Positions 44,755 to 54,334 are shown, counted from the stretch's first letter. The stretch is 64,000 nucleotides of DNA from UBA10649 sp963749905 (GCA_963749905.1 CAVVOF010000002.1:310001-374000); one strand, 5' to 3'. Notes: generated by a model not told the origin, from the letters alone. Made by a program: numbers and translations.

Positions 44755-47000
44755 GCGCGCTCCAGGTACTCGGCCTGCTCCTGCTGGACCAGCGCGGCCA
44801 CGGCCGCGGCCAGCGCCGGATCGGCGGCCAGCGTGGGATCGGCGTCCACGACCCGGGTGGCCGCCTCGCGGGCATCGACGATGACGTCCTCGTGCCGCGT
44901 CACCTCGAGCAGCCGCAACGAGCTGCGCCTACCGGACTGGCTGCTGCCCAGCACGTCGCCCTCGCGACGGATCTCGAGGTCCAGCGCGGAGAGGGCGAAG
45001 CCATCCGTGGTCGAGGCAACCGCATCGAGCCGCTCCCGCGCAGGCGAGCCCGGCTCCGAATCGGTGAGGAGCAGGCACAGCCCGGGCAGGCCGCCGCGGC
45101 CGACCCGGCCGCGCAACTGGTGCAGCTGGGAGATGCCGAACCGATCGGCGTCGACGATCACCATCATCGTGGCCAGCGGGACGTCGACGCCCACTTCGAT
45201 CACCGTCGTGGAGACGAGCACCTCGATCGGGTCCTCGGCACCGGCATCGGCGAAGCGGCGCATGACGTCGTCCTTCTCCTCGCCGGACATCCGGCCGTGC
45301 AGGGTCCCGACCCGGACGCCGGAGAGCGGGCCATCGGCCAGTCGGGCCGCGAGGCCGAGGACTGAGGCCGGGCGCGGGCGGTCGTCGGCGCCCTCGTCGC
45401 CCGCGTCCCGGTAGCCGCTCGCGTCGCCGTCGCCGTCGCCGTCCTCGACGCCCCCGTCGCCGTCATCATCGTCGCCGATGCGCGGGCACACCACGAACAC
45501 CCGGTGCCCGGCCGCCACCTCCTCTGTGGCCCGTGCCCAGGCCCGGCCGACGAAGGCCGGCTGCTCGCTGACGCCGATGACGTGGGTGCTGATAGGCGCC
45601 CGTCCCGCGGGCAGCTCGGTCAGGGTCGACACGTCGACATCGCCGAACACCGTCATCGCGACGGTGCGCGGGATGGGGGTCGCCGTCATCACCAGCACGT
45701 GCGGCCGGGATCCGTCCCGGGACTTCGCGGCCAGCGCCGCGCGCTGCTCCACGCCGAACCGGTGCTGCTCGTCGATGACGACAAGCGCCAGGTCGTAGAA
45801 GTCCACCTTCTCCTGGATCAGGGCGTGCGTCCCGACCACGATGCCGGCGTCGCCGGTGAGGATGTCGAGCAGCTCGCTGCGTCGCTGGGTGGTCCGCTGC
45901 GATCCAGTCAGCAGGGCCACGTGCGTGGCGACCTCGGGCGCGCCCAGACGTCCGCCCTCCGAAAGCGGACCCAGCAGGGCGGTGATGGACCGGTGGTGCT
46001 GAGCGGCGAGCACCTCCGTCGGCGCCAGCAGGGCGGCCTGCCCACCGGCGTCCACGATCCTCAGCATCGCGCGCAGGGCGACCACCGTCTTCCCGCTGCC
46101 GACATCGCCCTGCAGGAGCCGATGCATCGGATGGTCGAGCGCCATGTCCTGCTCGATGGCGGCGGACACGTCGTGCTGGCCCGCGGTCAGCGTGAAGGGC
46201 AGCCGGGCGTCGAACGCATCGAGGAGCGGGGTGGACTCGGGCACCCGTCGGGTCGCCGGCAGGTGCATGACCTCGCTGCGCCGCTGGGCGAGGAGGGCCT
46301 GCAGCACGAAGGCCTCCTCGAAGCGCAGCCGCTCGGTGGCCGCGCGGACATCGTCTCGGCTGGTCGGCCGGTGGATGCCCCAGAGCGCGTCGCTGAGGCC
46401 CAGCAGTCCGCGCGCCTGCCGCACCTCGGCCGGCAGCGGATCGGGCAGGTCGGCGGCCAGTTCCAGCACGATGTCGACCGATTTCGTCAGCTGCCAGGAC
46501 GTGATCGCCTTGCACGCCGGGTAGATCGGGATCAGCGCGCCGGCGAACTCGAGGGCGGACAGCGCGTCGTCCTCCACACCGTCTGGGAGCAGTTCGAACT
46601 CCGGGTGGGTCAACTGCAACTGGCCCTTGAACCGGCCGACCTGACCGGCGAACAGGCCGCGTCGGCCGACGCGCAACTGCCCTTCCCGCCACTTCTGGTT
46701 GAAGAAGGTCAGGCTCATCGAGCTGTGGCCGTCGCTGATGACGGCCTCGAGGATGCTGCCGCGCCGGTTGCGCATGGGCCGCACGGTGACCTTGACCACC
46801 TCGGCCATCACGGTGACCTGCTCCCCCTCGCGGAGGGTCGACAGCTCGGTCAGCTCGCCCCGCTCCGCGTACCGCCTCGGGTAGTGGCGCAGGAGGTCGT
46901 CGATGGTCTTCAGCCCGAGCCCCTTGCGCAACGCGTCCGCAGTCTTGCCGCCGAGCACCGTCGACAGGGACGCCTGCAGGTTCACGGGGGTTGCGGTCAC
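44751..47000 (-). CDS. recG: ATP-dependent DNA helicase RecG
   Basis: RecG reverses stalled forks and unwinds branched DNA. The 749-residue protein has an OB-fold wedge domain (about 60-150), Walker A GDVGSGKT, the DExH-type VIDEQHRFG, and helicase motifs LVMTATPIPRT and GRVGRGG. An unusual Asp/Gly-rich insert (DDDDGDGGVEDGDGDGD) follows VVCPRIG in the second RecA-like domain. It is coded by a GTCGCC-type microsatellite near 45420-45478. The GTG at 47000 overlaps the upstream fakA-like stop (GTGA). Confidence 0.95.
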   Translation of the reverse strand: MTATPVNLQASLSTVLGGKTADALRKGLGLKTIDDLLRHYPRRYAERGELTELSTLREGEQVTVMAEVVKVTVRPMRNRRGSILEAVISDGHSSMSLTFFNQKWREGQLRVGRRGLFAGQVGRFKGQLQLTHPEFELLPDGVEDDALSALEFAGALIPIYPACKAITSWQLTKSVDIVLELAADLPDPLPAEVRQARGLLGLSDALWGIHRPTSRDDVRAATERLRFEEAFVLQALLAQRRSEVMHLPATRRVPESTPLLDAFDARLPFTLTAGQHDVSAAIEQDMALDHPMHRLLQGDVGSGKTVVALRAMLRIVDAGGQAALLAPTEVLAAQHHRSITALLGPLSEGGRLGAPEVATHVALLTGSQRTTQRRSELLDILTGDAGIVVGTHALIQEKVDFYDLALVVIDEQHRFGVEQRAALAAKSRDGSRPHVLVMTATPIPRTVAMTVFGDVDVSTLTELPAGRAPISTHVIGVSEQPAFVGRAWARATEEVAAGHRVFVVCPRIGDDDDGDGGVEDGDGDGDASGYRDAGDEGADDRPRPASVLGLAARLADGPLSGVRVGTLHGRMSGEEKDDVMRRFADAGAEDPIEVLVSTTVIEVGVDVPLATMMVIVDADRFGISQLHQLRGRVGRGGLPGLCLLLTDSEPGSPARERLDAVASTTDGFALSALDLEIRREGDVLGSSQSGRRSSLRLLEVTRHEDVIVDAREAATRVVDADPTLAADPALAAAVAALVQQEQAEYLERA

Positions 47001-48613
47001 TCCACGCCCATGATGATCGGCCACAGCGGCTGCCCGCCCTCGTGGACGACGACGTCGACCAGCGGGAACTCCGCCGCCAGCCACTCCGGCAGGGCCTCCG
47101 AGAGTTCCGGACCGGCGTCGGATCCCAGGACGAGGGTCACCAGGTCGCCGCCCACCACGAGCATCCCGGCGAGCAGGTCTCGGGCCACGCTCGCCACCCG
47201 GGCGCCGATGACGGCGATGTCTCCGTCGACCAGGCCCAGCACGTCTCCCTCCACGCATGGACCCACGGTGGTCAGCGCCGACCTGCTCGCAACGGTCACC
47301 GCCGCGTAGCGGGTGGCGCTCGCCGCCTGCGTCATCGCGATGACGTCGGCGTCGAACTCCCGGCCCGGATCATGGACGGCGGCCGCCGCCAGGGTCTGCA
47401 CGATGGAACGCGTGGGGATGACGGCGACCCGCAGGCCGGTCTCCCGGGCCCGCTGCGCGGCCGCCTCCGCCACCGCGCGGGTGTCCGAGTCGCTGGGCAG
47501 GACGACCACCTCGGCCGCGTGCGCCTGCTGCATCGCACCCAGGAGCTCGGCGGTGGACGGACGCTGCCGGGCGGCGGCGGGGACGATGCCGACGCCGGCG
47601 TCGCCGAGCAGGGCCGCGGTGCCCGGGCCGTGGGTCACCGCCACGAGGGCGCGGGTGGCCGCGGGCCGGACGACCGCGGCCGGCTCGAGGTGCGTGATCC
47701 GGATGCGATGCGGATGCCCGGCGCGCATCGCCGCCTCGACCGCGGCCCCAGCGTCGTCGACGTGGACGTGGACGTTCCACAGGCCGTCCCCGCCCACGAT
47801 CACCAGGCTGTCGCCGAGCGCGTCGAGCTCGGTCCGCAGCGTCGGGATGGCGGGATCGTCGGTGTCGAGGAGGAACATCACCTCGTAGGCCGGCCCGCCG
47901 TAGTGGTGCGATGCCTCGACGTCGACCGGTCGCGGCAGTGGCGAGTGCACGCCGGTGTCGGCCACCACCCGGGCCACGCCGGACACCACCTCCGCGAGTG
48001 CGTCGAGGACCACGACGAGGCCGCGTCCGCCGGCGTCGACCACGCCCGCCAGCCGCAGCGACTCGAGCATGGTCGGCGTCTGGTCGAGGGCCTCCCGGGC
48101 GCCGTCCGCGGCCGCCGTCACGACCGCGGCCGCGTCGTCGACGCCGCCCCGGACAAGGGCGCCGGCGGCATCCGCGGCCGCGCGCGCCACGGTGAGGATC
48201 GTCCCCTCCACCGGGCGCGCCACCGCTTCGTAGCCGAGGTCGGCGGCCCGGCTGAGCAGCCGCTGCACCGCCCGGCCGTCGAGGGTGCCGCCATCGGGCA
48301 GGTCGCCGAGCACCTCGCTCGTCCCCCGCAGGATCTGCGACAGGATCACGCCCGAGTTGCCGCGGGCGCCGAGGAGGGCACCGGTCGCCATCGCCTTGGC
48401 GGCCCGAGCGGTGGCCGGCTCGGCCTCGTCCGTCCAGCACTCCTCGACGGACTCCCAGGCGGCCTCCATGGTCAGGTACAGGTTCGTCCCGGTGTCGCCG
48501 TCCGGCACCGGGAAGACGTTGAGGGCGTCGATGGCGGCGCGCTCGTCGCCGAGGTCGCTGAGGGCCCGCTGAGTCCAGTCGCGCACCAGGCTGGACGAGA
48601 CGACGGTCCCCAT
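46997..48613 (-). CDS. DAK2-domain fatty-acid-kinase-like protein (FakA/YloV family)
   Basis: The 538 residues comprise an N-terminal DAK2 nucleotide-binding domain with NVFPVPDGDTGTN (32-44) and GARGNSGVILSQILRG. A middle domain carries NVHVHVDDAGAAVEAA, and the C-terminal half is DegV-like. In Staphylococcus FakA phosphorylates fatty acids with a separate FakB lipid carrier; no fakB gene is in this window. The ATG at 48613 follows AGGAGG perfectly. It is divergent from rpmB, and recG follows with a four-base overlap. Confidence 0.9.
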   Translation of the reverse strand: MGTVVSSSLVRDWTQRALSDLGDERAAIDALNVFPVPDGDTGTNLYLTMEAAWESVEECWTDEAEPATARAAKAMATGALLGARGNSGVILSQILRGTSEVLGDLPDGGTLDGRAVQRLLSRAADLGYEAVARPVEGTILTVARAAADAAGALVRGGVDDAAAVVTAAADGAREALDQTPTMLESLRLAGVVDAGGRGLVVVLDALAEVVSGVARVVADTGVHSPLPRPVDVEASHHYGGPAYEVMFLLDTDDPAIPTLRTELDALGDSLVIVGGDGLWNVHVHVDDAGAAVEAAMRAGHPHRIRITHLEPAAVVRPAATRALVAVTHGPGTAALLGDAGVGIVPAAARQRPSTAELLGAMQQAHAAEVVVLPSDSDTRAVAEAAAQRARETGLRVAVIPTRSIVQTLAAAAVHDPGREFDADVIAMTQAASATRYAAVTVASRSALTTVGPCVEGDVLGLVDGDIAVIGARVASVARDLLAGMLVVGGDLVTLVLGSDAGPELSEALPEWLAAEFPLVDVVVHEGGQPLWPIIMGVE

Positions 48614-48787
48614 GCCACCTCCTCGACTGCGGGACGGCTCCCCGCACCGTCCGGATTCCCGGTCCGACCGTACCCTCAATTTGGGGGACGGATGGGCCCT
48701 CGGCTACCCTTGTCCTTCGCGGCTCACCGGGCCGCCACTTCCGACACGATCAGCGACCGCCGATGGCGGCACACGAAGGAGCGCACC

Positions 48788-48976
48788 GTGGCTGCCCACT
48801 GCGACGTCTGCGGCAAGAGCCCGAGCTTCGGCAACAGCATCTCCCACTCGCACCGCCGGACGAGCCGACGCTGGAATCCGAACATCCAGCGCGTGCGCAC
48901 GGTGATCGAGGGGACTCCCAAGCGCCTGAACGTGTGCACCTCGTGCATCAAGGCGGGCAAGGTCGCCCGCGCCTAG
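48788..48976 (+). CDS. rpmB: 50S ribosomal protein L28
   Basis: The 62-residue protein reads AAHCDVCGKSPSFGNSISHS after the initiator GTG, then RTSRRWNPNIQRVR and CTSCIKAGKVARA. Both cysteine pairs (CDVC and CTSC) are present, so this is the zinc-ribbon form. AAGGAG lies 7 nt before the GTG at 48788. TTGGGG (48681-48686) and TACCCT (48705-48710) with an 18-nt spacer form a possible promoter. A clear GC hairpin terminator follows. Confidence 0.96.
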   Translation: MAAHCDVCGKSPSFGNSISHSHRRTSRRWNPNIQRVRTVIEGTPKRLNVCTSCIKAGKVARA

Positions 48977-48993
48977 CGTCTTCCTCGCTCGAG

Positions 48994-49016
48994 GCCCCGC
49001 CGCATCGCGGCGGGGC
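48994..49016 (+). terminator. Intrinsic terminator after rpmB
   Basis: GCCCCGCCGC (48994-49003) pairs perfectly with GCGGCGGGGC (49007-49016) around ATC, followed by TTCGTGCTGTT. It lies 18 nt after the rpmB stop and also faces the end of thiL. Confidence 0.75.
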
Positions 49017-49036
49017 TTCGTGCTGTTCGGGCGTCC

Positions 49037-49993
49037 TCAGCCGAAGTGGCGGTGGCCCCCACCGGAGCGAACGGCCCCGTCGACGCGCACCTCCGGGTCC
49101 CCCTCGACCACCCGTCCGATCACCGAGAACCCGGACGGCAGCTCGGCATCCGAGGGGAAGGTGGCGAGCAGCGCGTGGTCGTCGCCGCCGTCGAGCATCC
49201 ACTCGCGCGGGTCCAGGTTGTACGCGGATGCGGCGGCCTGCATCGGCTCGGGCACCTGCCAGTCGACCGTGTCGATCTCCATCACCACGCCGGACGCCTC
49301 CGCCAGGTGGCGGGCGTCGGCGACCAGCCCGTCGCTGACGTCGATCATCGACGTGGCACCCGCGAGCGCCGCCTCCGGGCCGGATGCGTAGGGCGGCTCG
49401 GGGAACCGGTGCGCGTCCACCAGGACCTTCGGCGAGCGGAACCCACGGGAGAGCAGGAGCAGGCCGGCGGCCGCCCAGCCGAATCGTCCGGCGATGGCGA
49501 CCACATCGCCCGGGCGAGCACCCGACCGCCGCACCGGCTCGCGCCCGTCGAGCGAGCCCAGCGCGGTGACGCTCAGGACGACCTGGGGGGACTCCACGAC
49601 GTCCCCGCCGACGAGCACCGCCCCCACCCGGGCGGACTCCTCCCGGAGCCCGGCGGTGCAGGCGAGCGCCCAGGCCGCGGGCAGGTCGCCCGGCGCCCCG
49701 AACCCGACCACCAGGCTGGTGGCGTGTCCGCCCATGGCGGCGATGTCCGCCAGGGAGGCGGCGGCAGCACGACGTCCGATGTCGATCGGCGTGGACCAGT
49801 CGCGCCGGAAGTGCACCCCCTCGACCAGCACGTCGCAGGTCACCAGCACGCGCCCATCCGGCGCGCTCAGCAGCGCGGTGTCGTCGCCCGGCCCGATCAG
49901 CACGCCCTCCCCCACGGCCGCGTCAGCGGTGATCCGATCGATCAGCCCGAACTCGCCGATCTCTCGCAGGGTTCCGTCGCTCTGACTCGTCAT
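49037..49993 (-). CDS. thiL: Thiamine-monophosphate kinase
   Basis: ThiL phosphorylates thiamine monophosphate to the active diphosphate. The 318-residue protein shows the PurM-like fold motifs IGPGDDTALL, TCDVLVEGVHFRRDW, ASLADIAAMGG, ATSMIDVSDGLVADARH and MLDGGDDHALLATF. The ATG at 49993 lies only 19 nt from the ATG of the divergent RAM-domain gene, so their promoters must be very compact or lie inside the opposite gene. Confidence 0.95.
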   Translation of the reverse strand: MTSQSDGTLREIGEFGLIDRITADAAVGEGVLIGPGDDTALLSAPDGRVLVTCDVLVEGVHFRRDWSTPIDIGRRAAAASLADIAAMGGHATSLVVGFGAPGDLPAAWALACTAGLREESARVGAVLVGGDVVESPQVVLSVTALGSLDGREPVRRSGARPGDVVAIAGRFGWAAAGLLLLSRGFRSPKVLVDAHRFPEPPYASGPEAALAGATSMIDVSDGLVADARHLAEASGVVMEIDTVDWQVPEPMQAAASAYNLDPREWMLDGGDDHALLATFPSDAELPSGFSVIGRVVEGDPEVRVDGAVRSGGGHRHFG

Positions 49994-50012
49994 GGGCGCT
50001 AGTCTCGCAGGC

Positions 50013-50252
50013 ATGACCGTGCAGGCTTACGTGCTCATCCAGACGGAGGTAGGCAAGGCCGCGAGCGTGGTGCAGGCCATCCGGGACATCACCGGCGTCA
50101 CCATGGCTGAGGACGTCACCGGCCCATACGACGTCATCGTGCGGGCCGAGGCGCGGACCATGGACGAGATGGGCAAGCTCGTGGTCGCGCGGATCCAGGC
50201 GGTCGCCGGCATCACCCGCACCCTCACCTGCCCGGTCGTCAATCTCTCGTAG
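50013..50252 (+). CDS. Stand-alone Lrp/AsnC ligand-binding (RAM) domain protein
   Basis: The 79-residue protein matches only the C-terminal effector domain of Lrp/AsnC regulators (AYVLIQTEVGKAASVVQAIR, then DVTGPYDVIVRAEA); there is no DNA-binding HTH. Such stand-alone RAM proteins bind amino acids and may modulate full-length Lrp partners. TAGTCT (50000-50005) lies 7 nt before the ATG, suggesting leaderless expression. Function of this copy is unknown. Confidence 0.88.
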   Translation: MTVQAYVLIQTEVGKAASVVQAIRDITGVTMAEDVTGPYDVIVRAEARTMDEMGKLVVARIQAVAGITRTLTCPVVNLS

Positions 50253-50271
50253 CGACCGGCGGCCCGCGCCG

Positions 50272-51321
50272 TCAGTGCAGGCCGGTGCCCTTGCGGAGGG
50301 CGTCCTTCACCAGCCGGTCCACCAGTGCCGGGTAGTGCACCCCCGTCGCCGCCCACATCCGGGGGAACATCGAGATGGCGGTGAATCCCGGCATGGTGTT
50401 GACCTCGTTGAGGATCACCTCTCCGCCCGGGCGGACGAAGAAGTCGACGCGGGCCAGGCCGTCACAGGCGAGGGCGTCGAAGGCGCGCACGGCCAGTGAC
50501 CGCACCTTCTCCTCCACGGCCTCGGGCAGGTCCGCGGGCACGACCAGGGTGGCCGAGTCGTCGAGGTACTTCGCTTCGAAGTCGTAGAACTCGTGCTCCG
50601 CGTTCACGATGATCTCCGCGCAGCGGCTGGCCGCCGGCACGCCGGCCGCGTCCACCAGCACTCCGCACTCGATCTCGCGCGCCCCCGCGACCGCGGCCTC
50701 CACGATGAGGCGGGGATCGTGCTTGCGGGCCGCCTCGATCGCCGCCACGAGGTCATCGGCATGCGAGACCTTCGCGATCCCGAGCGACGATCCGGCGCGG
50801 GCGGGCTTCACGAACACCGGCAGCCCGAGGTCCGCGACGCGGCGGAGGCAGCGCTCCGGGTCGGTTTGCCACTCCCGGTCGGTGACGACCGCATACCGGC
50901 CCACGTCGATGCGGGCCGCCGCCAGGGTGGCCTTCATGAAGCCCTTGTCCATCGCCAGCGCGGACGCGAGCACCCCCGAGCCGACGTACGGCACGCCCAT
51001 CGTCTCGAGCATCCCCTGGATCGTGCCGTCCTCCCCCCACGGTCCATGGAGGACCGGCACGGCGACGTCCACGGCCAGGCAGGAAGCCAGGTCGACCGCG
51101 GGTGCTGTCGCGGACACCTCCGGCAGGCGTCCGCTCTCGTCGAGCAGGTCGAGGCCGCCCCCGGGCGCCTGCACCCAGGCGCCATCGCGCCGGATGCCGA
51201 TGACGCGGACGTCGTAGTGCGCGGGATCGAGAGCGGCCACGATCGACCGTCCGCTGATGCAGGAGATGGAGTGCTCGCTGCTGCGGCCGCCGAGGATGAC
51301 GGCGACCCGGATGCGCTCCAC
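50272..51321 (-). CDS. ddl: D-alanine--D-alanine ligase
   Basis: Ddl joins two D-alanines for peptidoglycan precursors in an ATP-grasp reaction. The 349-residue protein begins VAVILGGRSSEHSISCISG. It contains HGPWGEDGTIQGMLE, the ATP-grasp segment PVFVKPARAGSSLGIAKV and the metal-binding end VILNEVNTMPGFT. It starts with GTG at 51321; TACGGT lies 6 nt upstream, a candidate -10 for a leaderless mRNA. In actinobacteria it commonly sits near gpsA and plsC, as here. Confidence 0.96.
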   Translation of the reverse strand: MERIRVAVILGGRSSEHSISCISGRSIVAALDPAHYDVRVIGIRRDGAWVQAPGGGLDLLDESGRLPEVSATAPAVDLASCLAVDVAVPVLHGPWGEDGTIQGMLETMGVPYVGSGVLASALAMDKGFMKATLAAARIDVGRYAVVTDREWQTDPERCLRRVADLGLPVFVKPARAGSSLGIAKVSHADDLVAAIEAARKHDPRLIVEAAVAGAREIECGVLVDAAGVPAASRCAEIIVNAEHEFYDFEAKYLDDSATLVVPADLPEAVEEKVRSLAVRAFDALACDGLARVDFFVRPGGEVILNEVNTMPGFTAISMFPRMWAATGVHYPALVDRLVKDALRKGTGLH

Positions 51322-51368
51322 GGCACGACCGTACCCGCCCGCCGCCCCCGCGTGGCTAGGGTGGCCGC

Positions 51369-52442
51369 GTGCCCGAGCCGTTGTCCCTCGAAACCCTGGT
51401 CGTCAGTGCTGGTCGTCCCCCGGCCGGACCCGACCAGCCGTTGAACCCGCCGATCGTGCCCGCCTCGTCATTCCATGCGGGCGGCACGGTCGAGTACGCG
51501 CGTGAGTCGGCGCCCACGACCAGCGCGCTGGAGTCCGCCATCGGCGTGCTCGAGCAGGGCATCGCGGTGGCCTTCTCGTCCGGGATGGCCGCCGCCAACG
51601 CGGCGATGGACCTGGTGCCCGCAGGCGGCGTGGTGGTGGCGCCGAGCGCCGCCTACACCGGCGTTGCCGTCCGGTTGCGCGAGCTCGACGCCATCGGCCG
51701 CATCCGGCTGCGCATCGTCGAGGCCGACGACACCGCCGCCATCGTGGCCGCCTGCGAAGGGGCCGCCCTGCTCTGGCTCGAGTCGCCCACCAACCCACTG
51801 CTCCAACTGGCGGACCTGCCCGCCTGCATCGAGGCGGCCCACCTCGCGGGCGCGCGCGTGCTCGTGGACAACACGTTCGCGACGCCGATCCTGCAGAACC
51901 CGCTCGTCCTCGGCGCCGACCTGGTGCTGCACAGCGTGACGAAGAGCCTCAGCGGTCACTCCGACCTGATGATGGGCGCGCTCGTGGCCGCCGACCCCGA
52001 CGTGGCCGAGCAGGTGCGGATCCGGCGAGTGCTGCTCGGCGCGGCTCCGAGCGCCTTCGACTGCTACCTGGCCCTTCGTGGCATCCGCACGCTGGCCATC
52101 CGCATCCAACGGGCGCAGGAGAACGCGCGCGAGCTCGCCATCCGCCTGGCCGGACATCCGGCAGTCGACCGGGTGCGCTACCCGGGCTTCGGCACCATCC
52201 TCGCGATCGAGGTGGCCGGCGGCGCGCCGGCCGCGGACGCCGTCTGCGAGGGCGTCGAGGTGTGGACGCACGCGACCAGCCTGGGCGGGGTCGAGTCCCT
52301 GCTCGAGCGACGCAGACGCTGGCCACTGGAGAGCGCGACGGTGCCGGAGGGCCTGATCCGCCTGTCCGTCGGGATCGAGGACGTCGACGACCTCTGGCGC
52401 GACCTCGACGCGGCATTGGGAGCGGGATCGACCGCCCCCTGA
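51369..52442 (+). CDS. Cystathionine gamma-synthase-family PLP enzyme
   Basis: The 357-residue trans-sulfuration enzyme has the cofactor Lys192 in SVTKSLSGHSD, D167 in LVDNTFATP and the phosphate-binding SSGMAAANAAM. The PxxS and LESPTNP motifs are typical. Whether it makes cystathionine, or cleaves it or methionine, cannot be told. The protein is about 25 residues shorter than most homologues. The GTG at 51369 has TAGGGT 6 nt before it, a likely leaderless start. It is on the opposite strand from ddl and gpsA. Confidence 0.88.
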   Translation: MPEPLSLETLVVSAGRPPAGPDQPLNPPIVPASSFHAGGTVEYARESAPTTSALESAIGVLEQGIAVAFSSGMAAANAAMDLVPAGGVVVAPSAAYTGVAVRLRELDAIGRIRLRIVEADDTAAIVAACEGAALLWLESPTNPLLQLADLPACIEAAHLAGARVLVDNTFATPILQNPLVLGADLVLHSVTKSLSGHSDLMMGALVAADPDVAEQVRIRRVLLGAAPSAFDCYLALRGIRTLAIRIQRAQENARELAIRLAGHPAVDRVRYPGFGTILAIEVAGGAPAADAVCEGVEVWTHATSLGGVESLLERRRRWPLESATVPEGLIRLSVGIEDVDDLWRDLDAALGAGSTAP

Positions 52443-52470
52443 ACGAACCGGGCAGCGGATCGCGACTGTC

Positions 52471-53487
52471 TCAGTCGGCCGTTCCCAGCTGTGCCTCCGC
52501 CTTCGGCTCCCGCGCCATGAAAGCGGCCGCCATCAGCCTCGGTGACCGACCCTCGTGCAGCACTCCGACGACCTGCTCGGTGATCGGCATCTCGACGCCG
52601 TGCTCGCGGCCGAGCTCCAGGATCGGCTGGCAGGACTTGTACGCCTCGCAGGTCTGCTTGGTCGCGGCGATGGTCTCCTCGACGCTCAGGCCGCGCCCCA
52701 GGTTGAAGCCGAAGGTGCGGTTGCGCGACAGGGGGGACTGGCAGGTCGCGACCAGGTCGCCGACGCCGGCCAGCCCCTGGAAGGTGAGCGGGTCGGCGCC
52801 CAGCGCCACGCCCAGTCGGGCCATCTCGGCCAGCCCGCGGGTGATCAGCGAGGCCTGCGAGTTCTCGCCGAGACCCATCCCGGCGGCCATGCCGTTGGCC
52901 ACCGCGATCACGTTCTTCACTGCCCCGCCGATCTCGGTGCCGATCACGTCGGTCGTCCAGTAGGGACGGAAGTAGTCAGTCGTGCAGGCGTCCTGCAGGT
53001 GTCGGGCACTGTCCTCGTCGGCGCAGGCGACCGTCGTCGCGGCGGGTTGCCGCTCGGCGATCTCCCGGGCGAGGTTCGGACCCGAGACCACCGCGACGCG
53101 ACGTGGATCCACGCCGGTCGCCTCCATGATGACCTCGCTCATCCGCTTGGTCGTGCCGAGTTCGATGCCCTTCATCAGGCTCACCAGGACCGCGTCGTCG
53201 TCGACGAGCCCTCGCCACCCGACCAGGTTCTCCCGCAGCACCTGCGCAGGGACCGCGAGCACCACGATCGAGGCACCCGACAGTGCCTGAGCGGGGTCGG
53301 GCGTCGCCGTCATCCGCTCCGGCAGCGCGATCCCAGGGTGGTAGGCCTCATTGCGGTGGTGCAGGGCGATGTCCTCGACGGCGGCCGCATCACGGCCCCA
53401 CACGATGACGTCGCTGCCGGCATCGGCCAGGACCATCCCGAAAGCCGTTCCCCACGAGCCGCTGCCCATGATCGCCACTCGCGTCAC
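52471..53487 (-). CDS. gpsA: Glycerol-3-phosphate dehydrogenase [NAD(P)+]
   Basis: GpsA reduces dihydroxyacetone phosphate to sn-glycerol-3-phosphate, the phospholipid backbone. The 338-residue protein has the dinucleotide motif MGSGSWGTAFG (7-17), VSLMKGIELGT, VSGPNLAREIAERQPAATTVA and GGAVKNVIAVANGMA carrying the catalytic Lys. Its GTG overlaps the plsC stop (GTGA), coupling backbone synthesis to acylation. Confidence 0.96.
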   Translation of the reverse strand: MTRVAIMGSGSWGTAFGMVLADAGSDVIVWGRDAAAVEDIALHHRNEAYHPGIALPERMTATPDPAQALSGASIVVLAVPAQVLRENLVGWRGLVDDDAVLVSLMKGIELGTTKRMSEVIMEATGVDPRRVAVVSGPNLAREIAERQPAATTVACADEDSARHLQDACTTDYFRPYWTTDVIGTEIGGAVKNVIAVANGMAAGMGLGENSQASLITRGLAEMARLGVALGADPLTFQGLAGVGDLVATCQSPLSRNRTFGFNLGRGLSVEETIAATKQTCEAYKSCQPILELGREHGVEMPITEQVVGVLHEGRSPRLMAAAFMAREPKAEAQLGTAD

Positions 53488-54260
53488 CGGGCCTCCTCCC
53501 CTGCCGATTGGTTCTTCGGGCCGGTGGCCCCGTCGTCGCGCTTGAACACCATACGTGTCGTCGGCGGTGCCTCACCGCGCATGTCGGCGATCAAGGCGGT
53601 GATGGCGTCCATCAGCCGATCGCCGCCCTCGGCGAGGGTGCGCGCATCCACCGGCCGCTCCCTCAGGTCCGACAGGTCAACCGGCTCACCCACCCGCACG
53701 TGCATCGTCTTCCTCGGCAGGATCCGGAACTCCTTGCGGTAGGGCCGCATGACCTCCTGCGCACCCCAGTGGGCGACCGGGATCAGCGGACGTCCGGACA
53801 TCAGTGCCAGTCGCACAGCGCCGGTCTTGGCCGACATCGGCCACAGGTCCGGGTCGCGGGTGATCGTGCCCTCCGGGTAGACGACCACGCACTCGCCTTC
53901 TTCGAGCGCCGCGAGCGCGTCCCGGATGGCGCTGGCCGCGTCCGCGGACTCCCGGTACACGGGGATCTGGCCGGCGTTGGTGATGATCCGTCCCATCACG
54001 GGCACCCGGAACACCGCTTCCTTGCCCAGGAACCGGGGTGGTCGGTCCGACGTCCAGATGGCGAAGGCCACGACCAGTGGGTCGAACCACGAGAGGTGGT
54101 TCGGCGCGGCGATGACACCGCCCTCCTCGTCCGTGAGCCGCTCGGATCCCTGGATGTCCCAGGCCACCCACGTGCGCATCAGCGGGTAGAGCAGGCCCAC
54201 GGTGAACCGGTAGGAGAAGCCCAGTCGCTGCCGACGGCGCACTCTCGGTACCCGCTTCAT
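53484..54260 (-). CDS. plsC: 1-acyl-glycerol-3-phosphate acyltransferase family protein
   Basis: The 258-residue protein is a PlsC-type acyltransferase that adds the second acyl chain to lysophosphatidate. The catalytic NHLSWFD (HX4D, H55-D60), the VYPEGTIT motif (E130) and the LIPVAHWGAQEV block are present. The N-terminus is strongly basic before a short hydrophobic stretch. The ATG at 54260 follows GGAGG. It precedes gpsA with overlap. Confidence 0.92.
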   Translation of the reverse strand: MKRVPRVRRRQRLGFSYRFTVGLLYPLMRTWVAWDIQGSERLTDEEGGVIAAPNHLSWFDPLVVAFAIWTSDRPPRFLGKEAVFRVPVMGRIITNAGQIPVYRESADAASAIRDALAALEEGECVVVYPEGTITRDPDLWPMSAKTGAVRLALMSGRPLIPVAHWGAQEVMRPYRKEFRILPRKTMHVRVGEPVDLSDLRERPVDARTLAEGGDRLMDAITALIADMRGEAPPTTRMVFKRDDGATGPKNQSAGEEAR

Positions 54261-54334
54261 GGCACCTCCTCCCGATGCGAGACTAGCCGGAACCACCGCA
54301 CCGGCGACGGTGGTCGATGCGGTTGGATGGGGCG

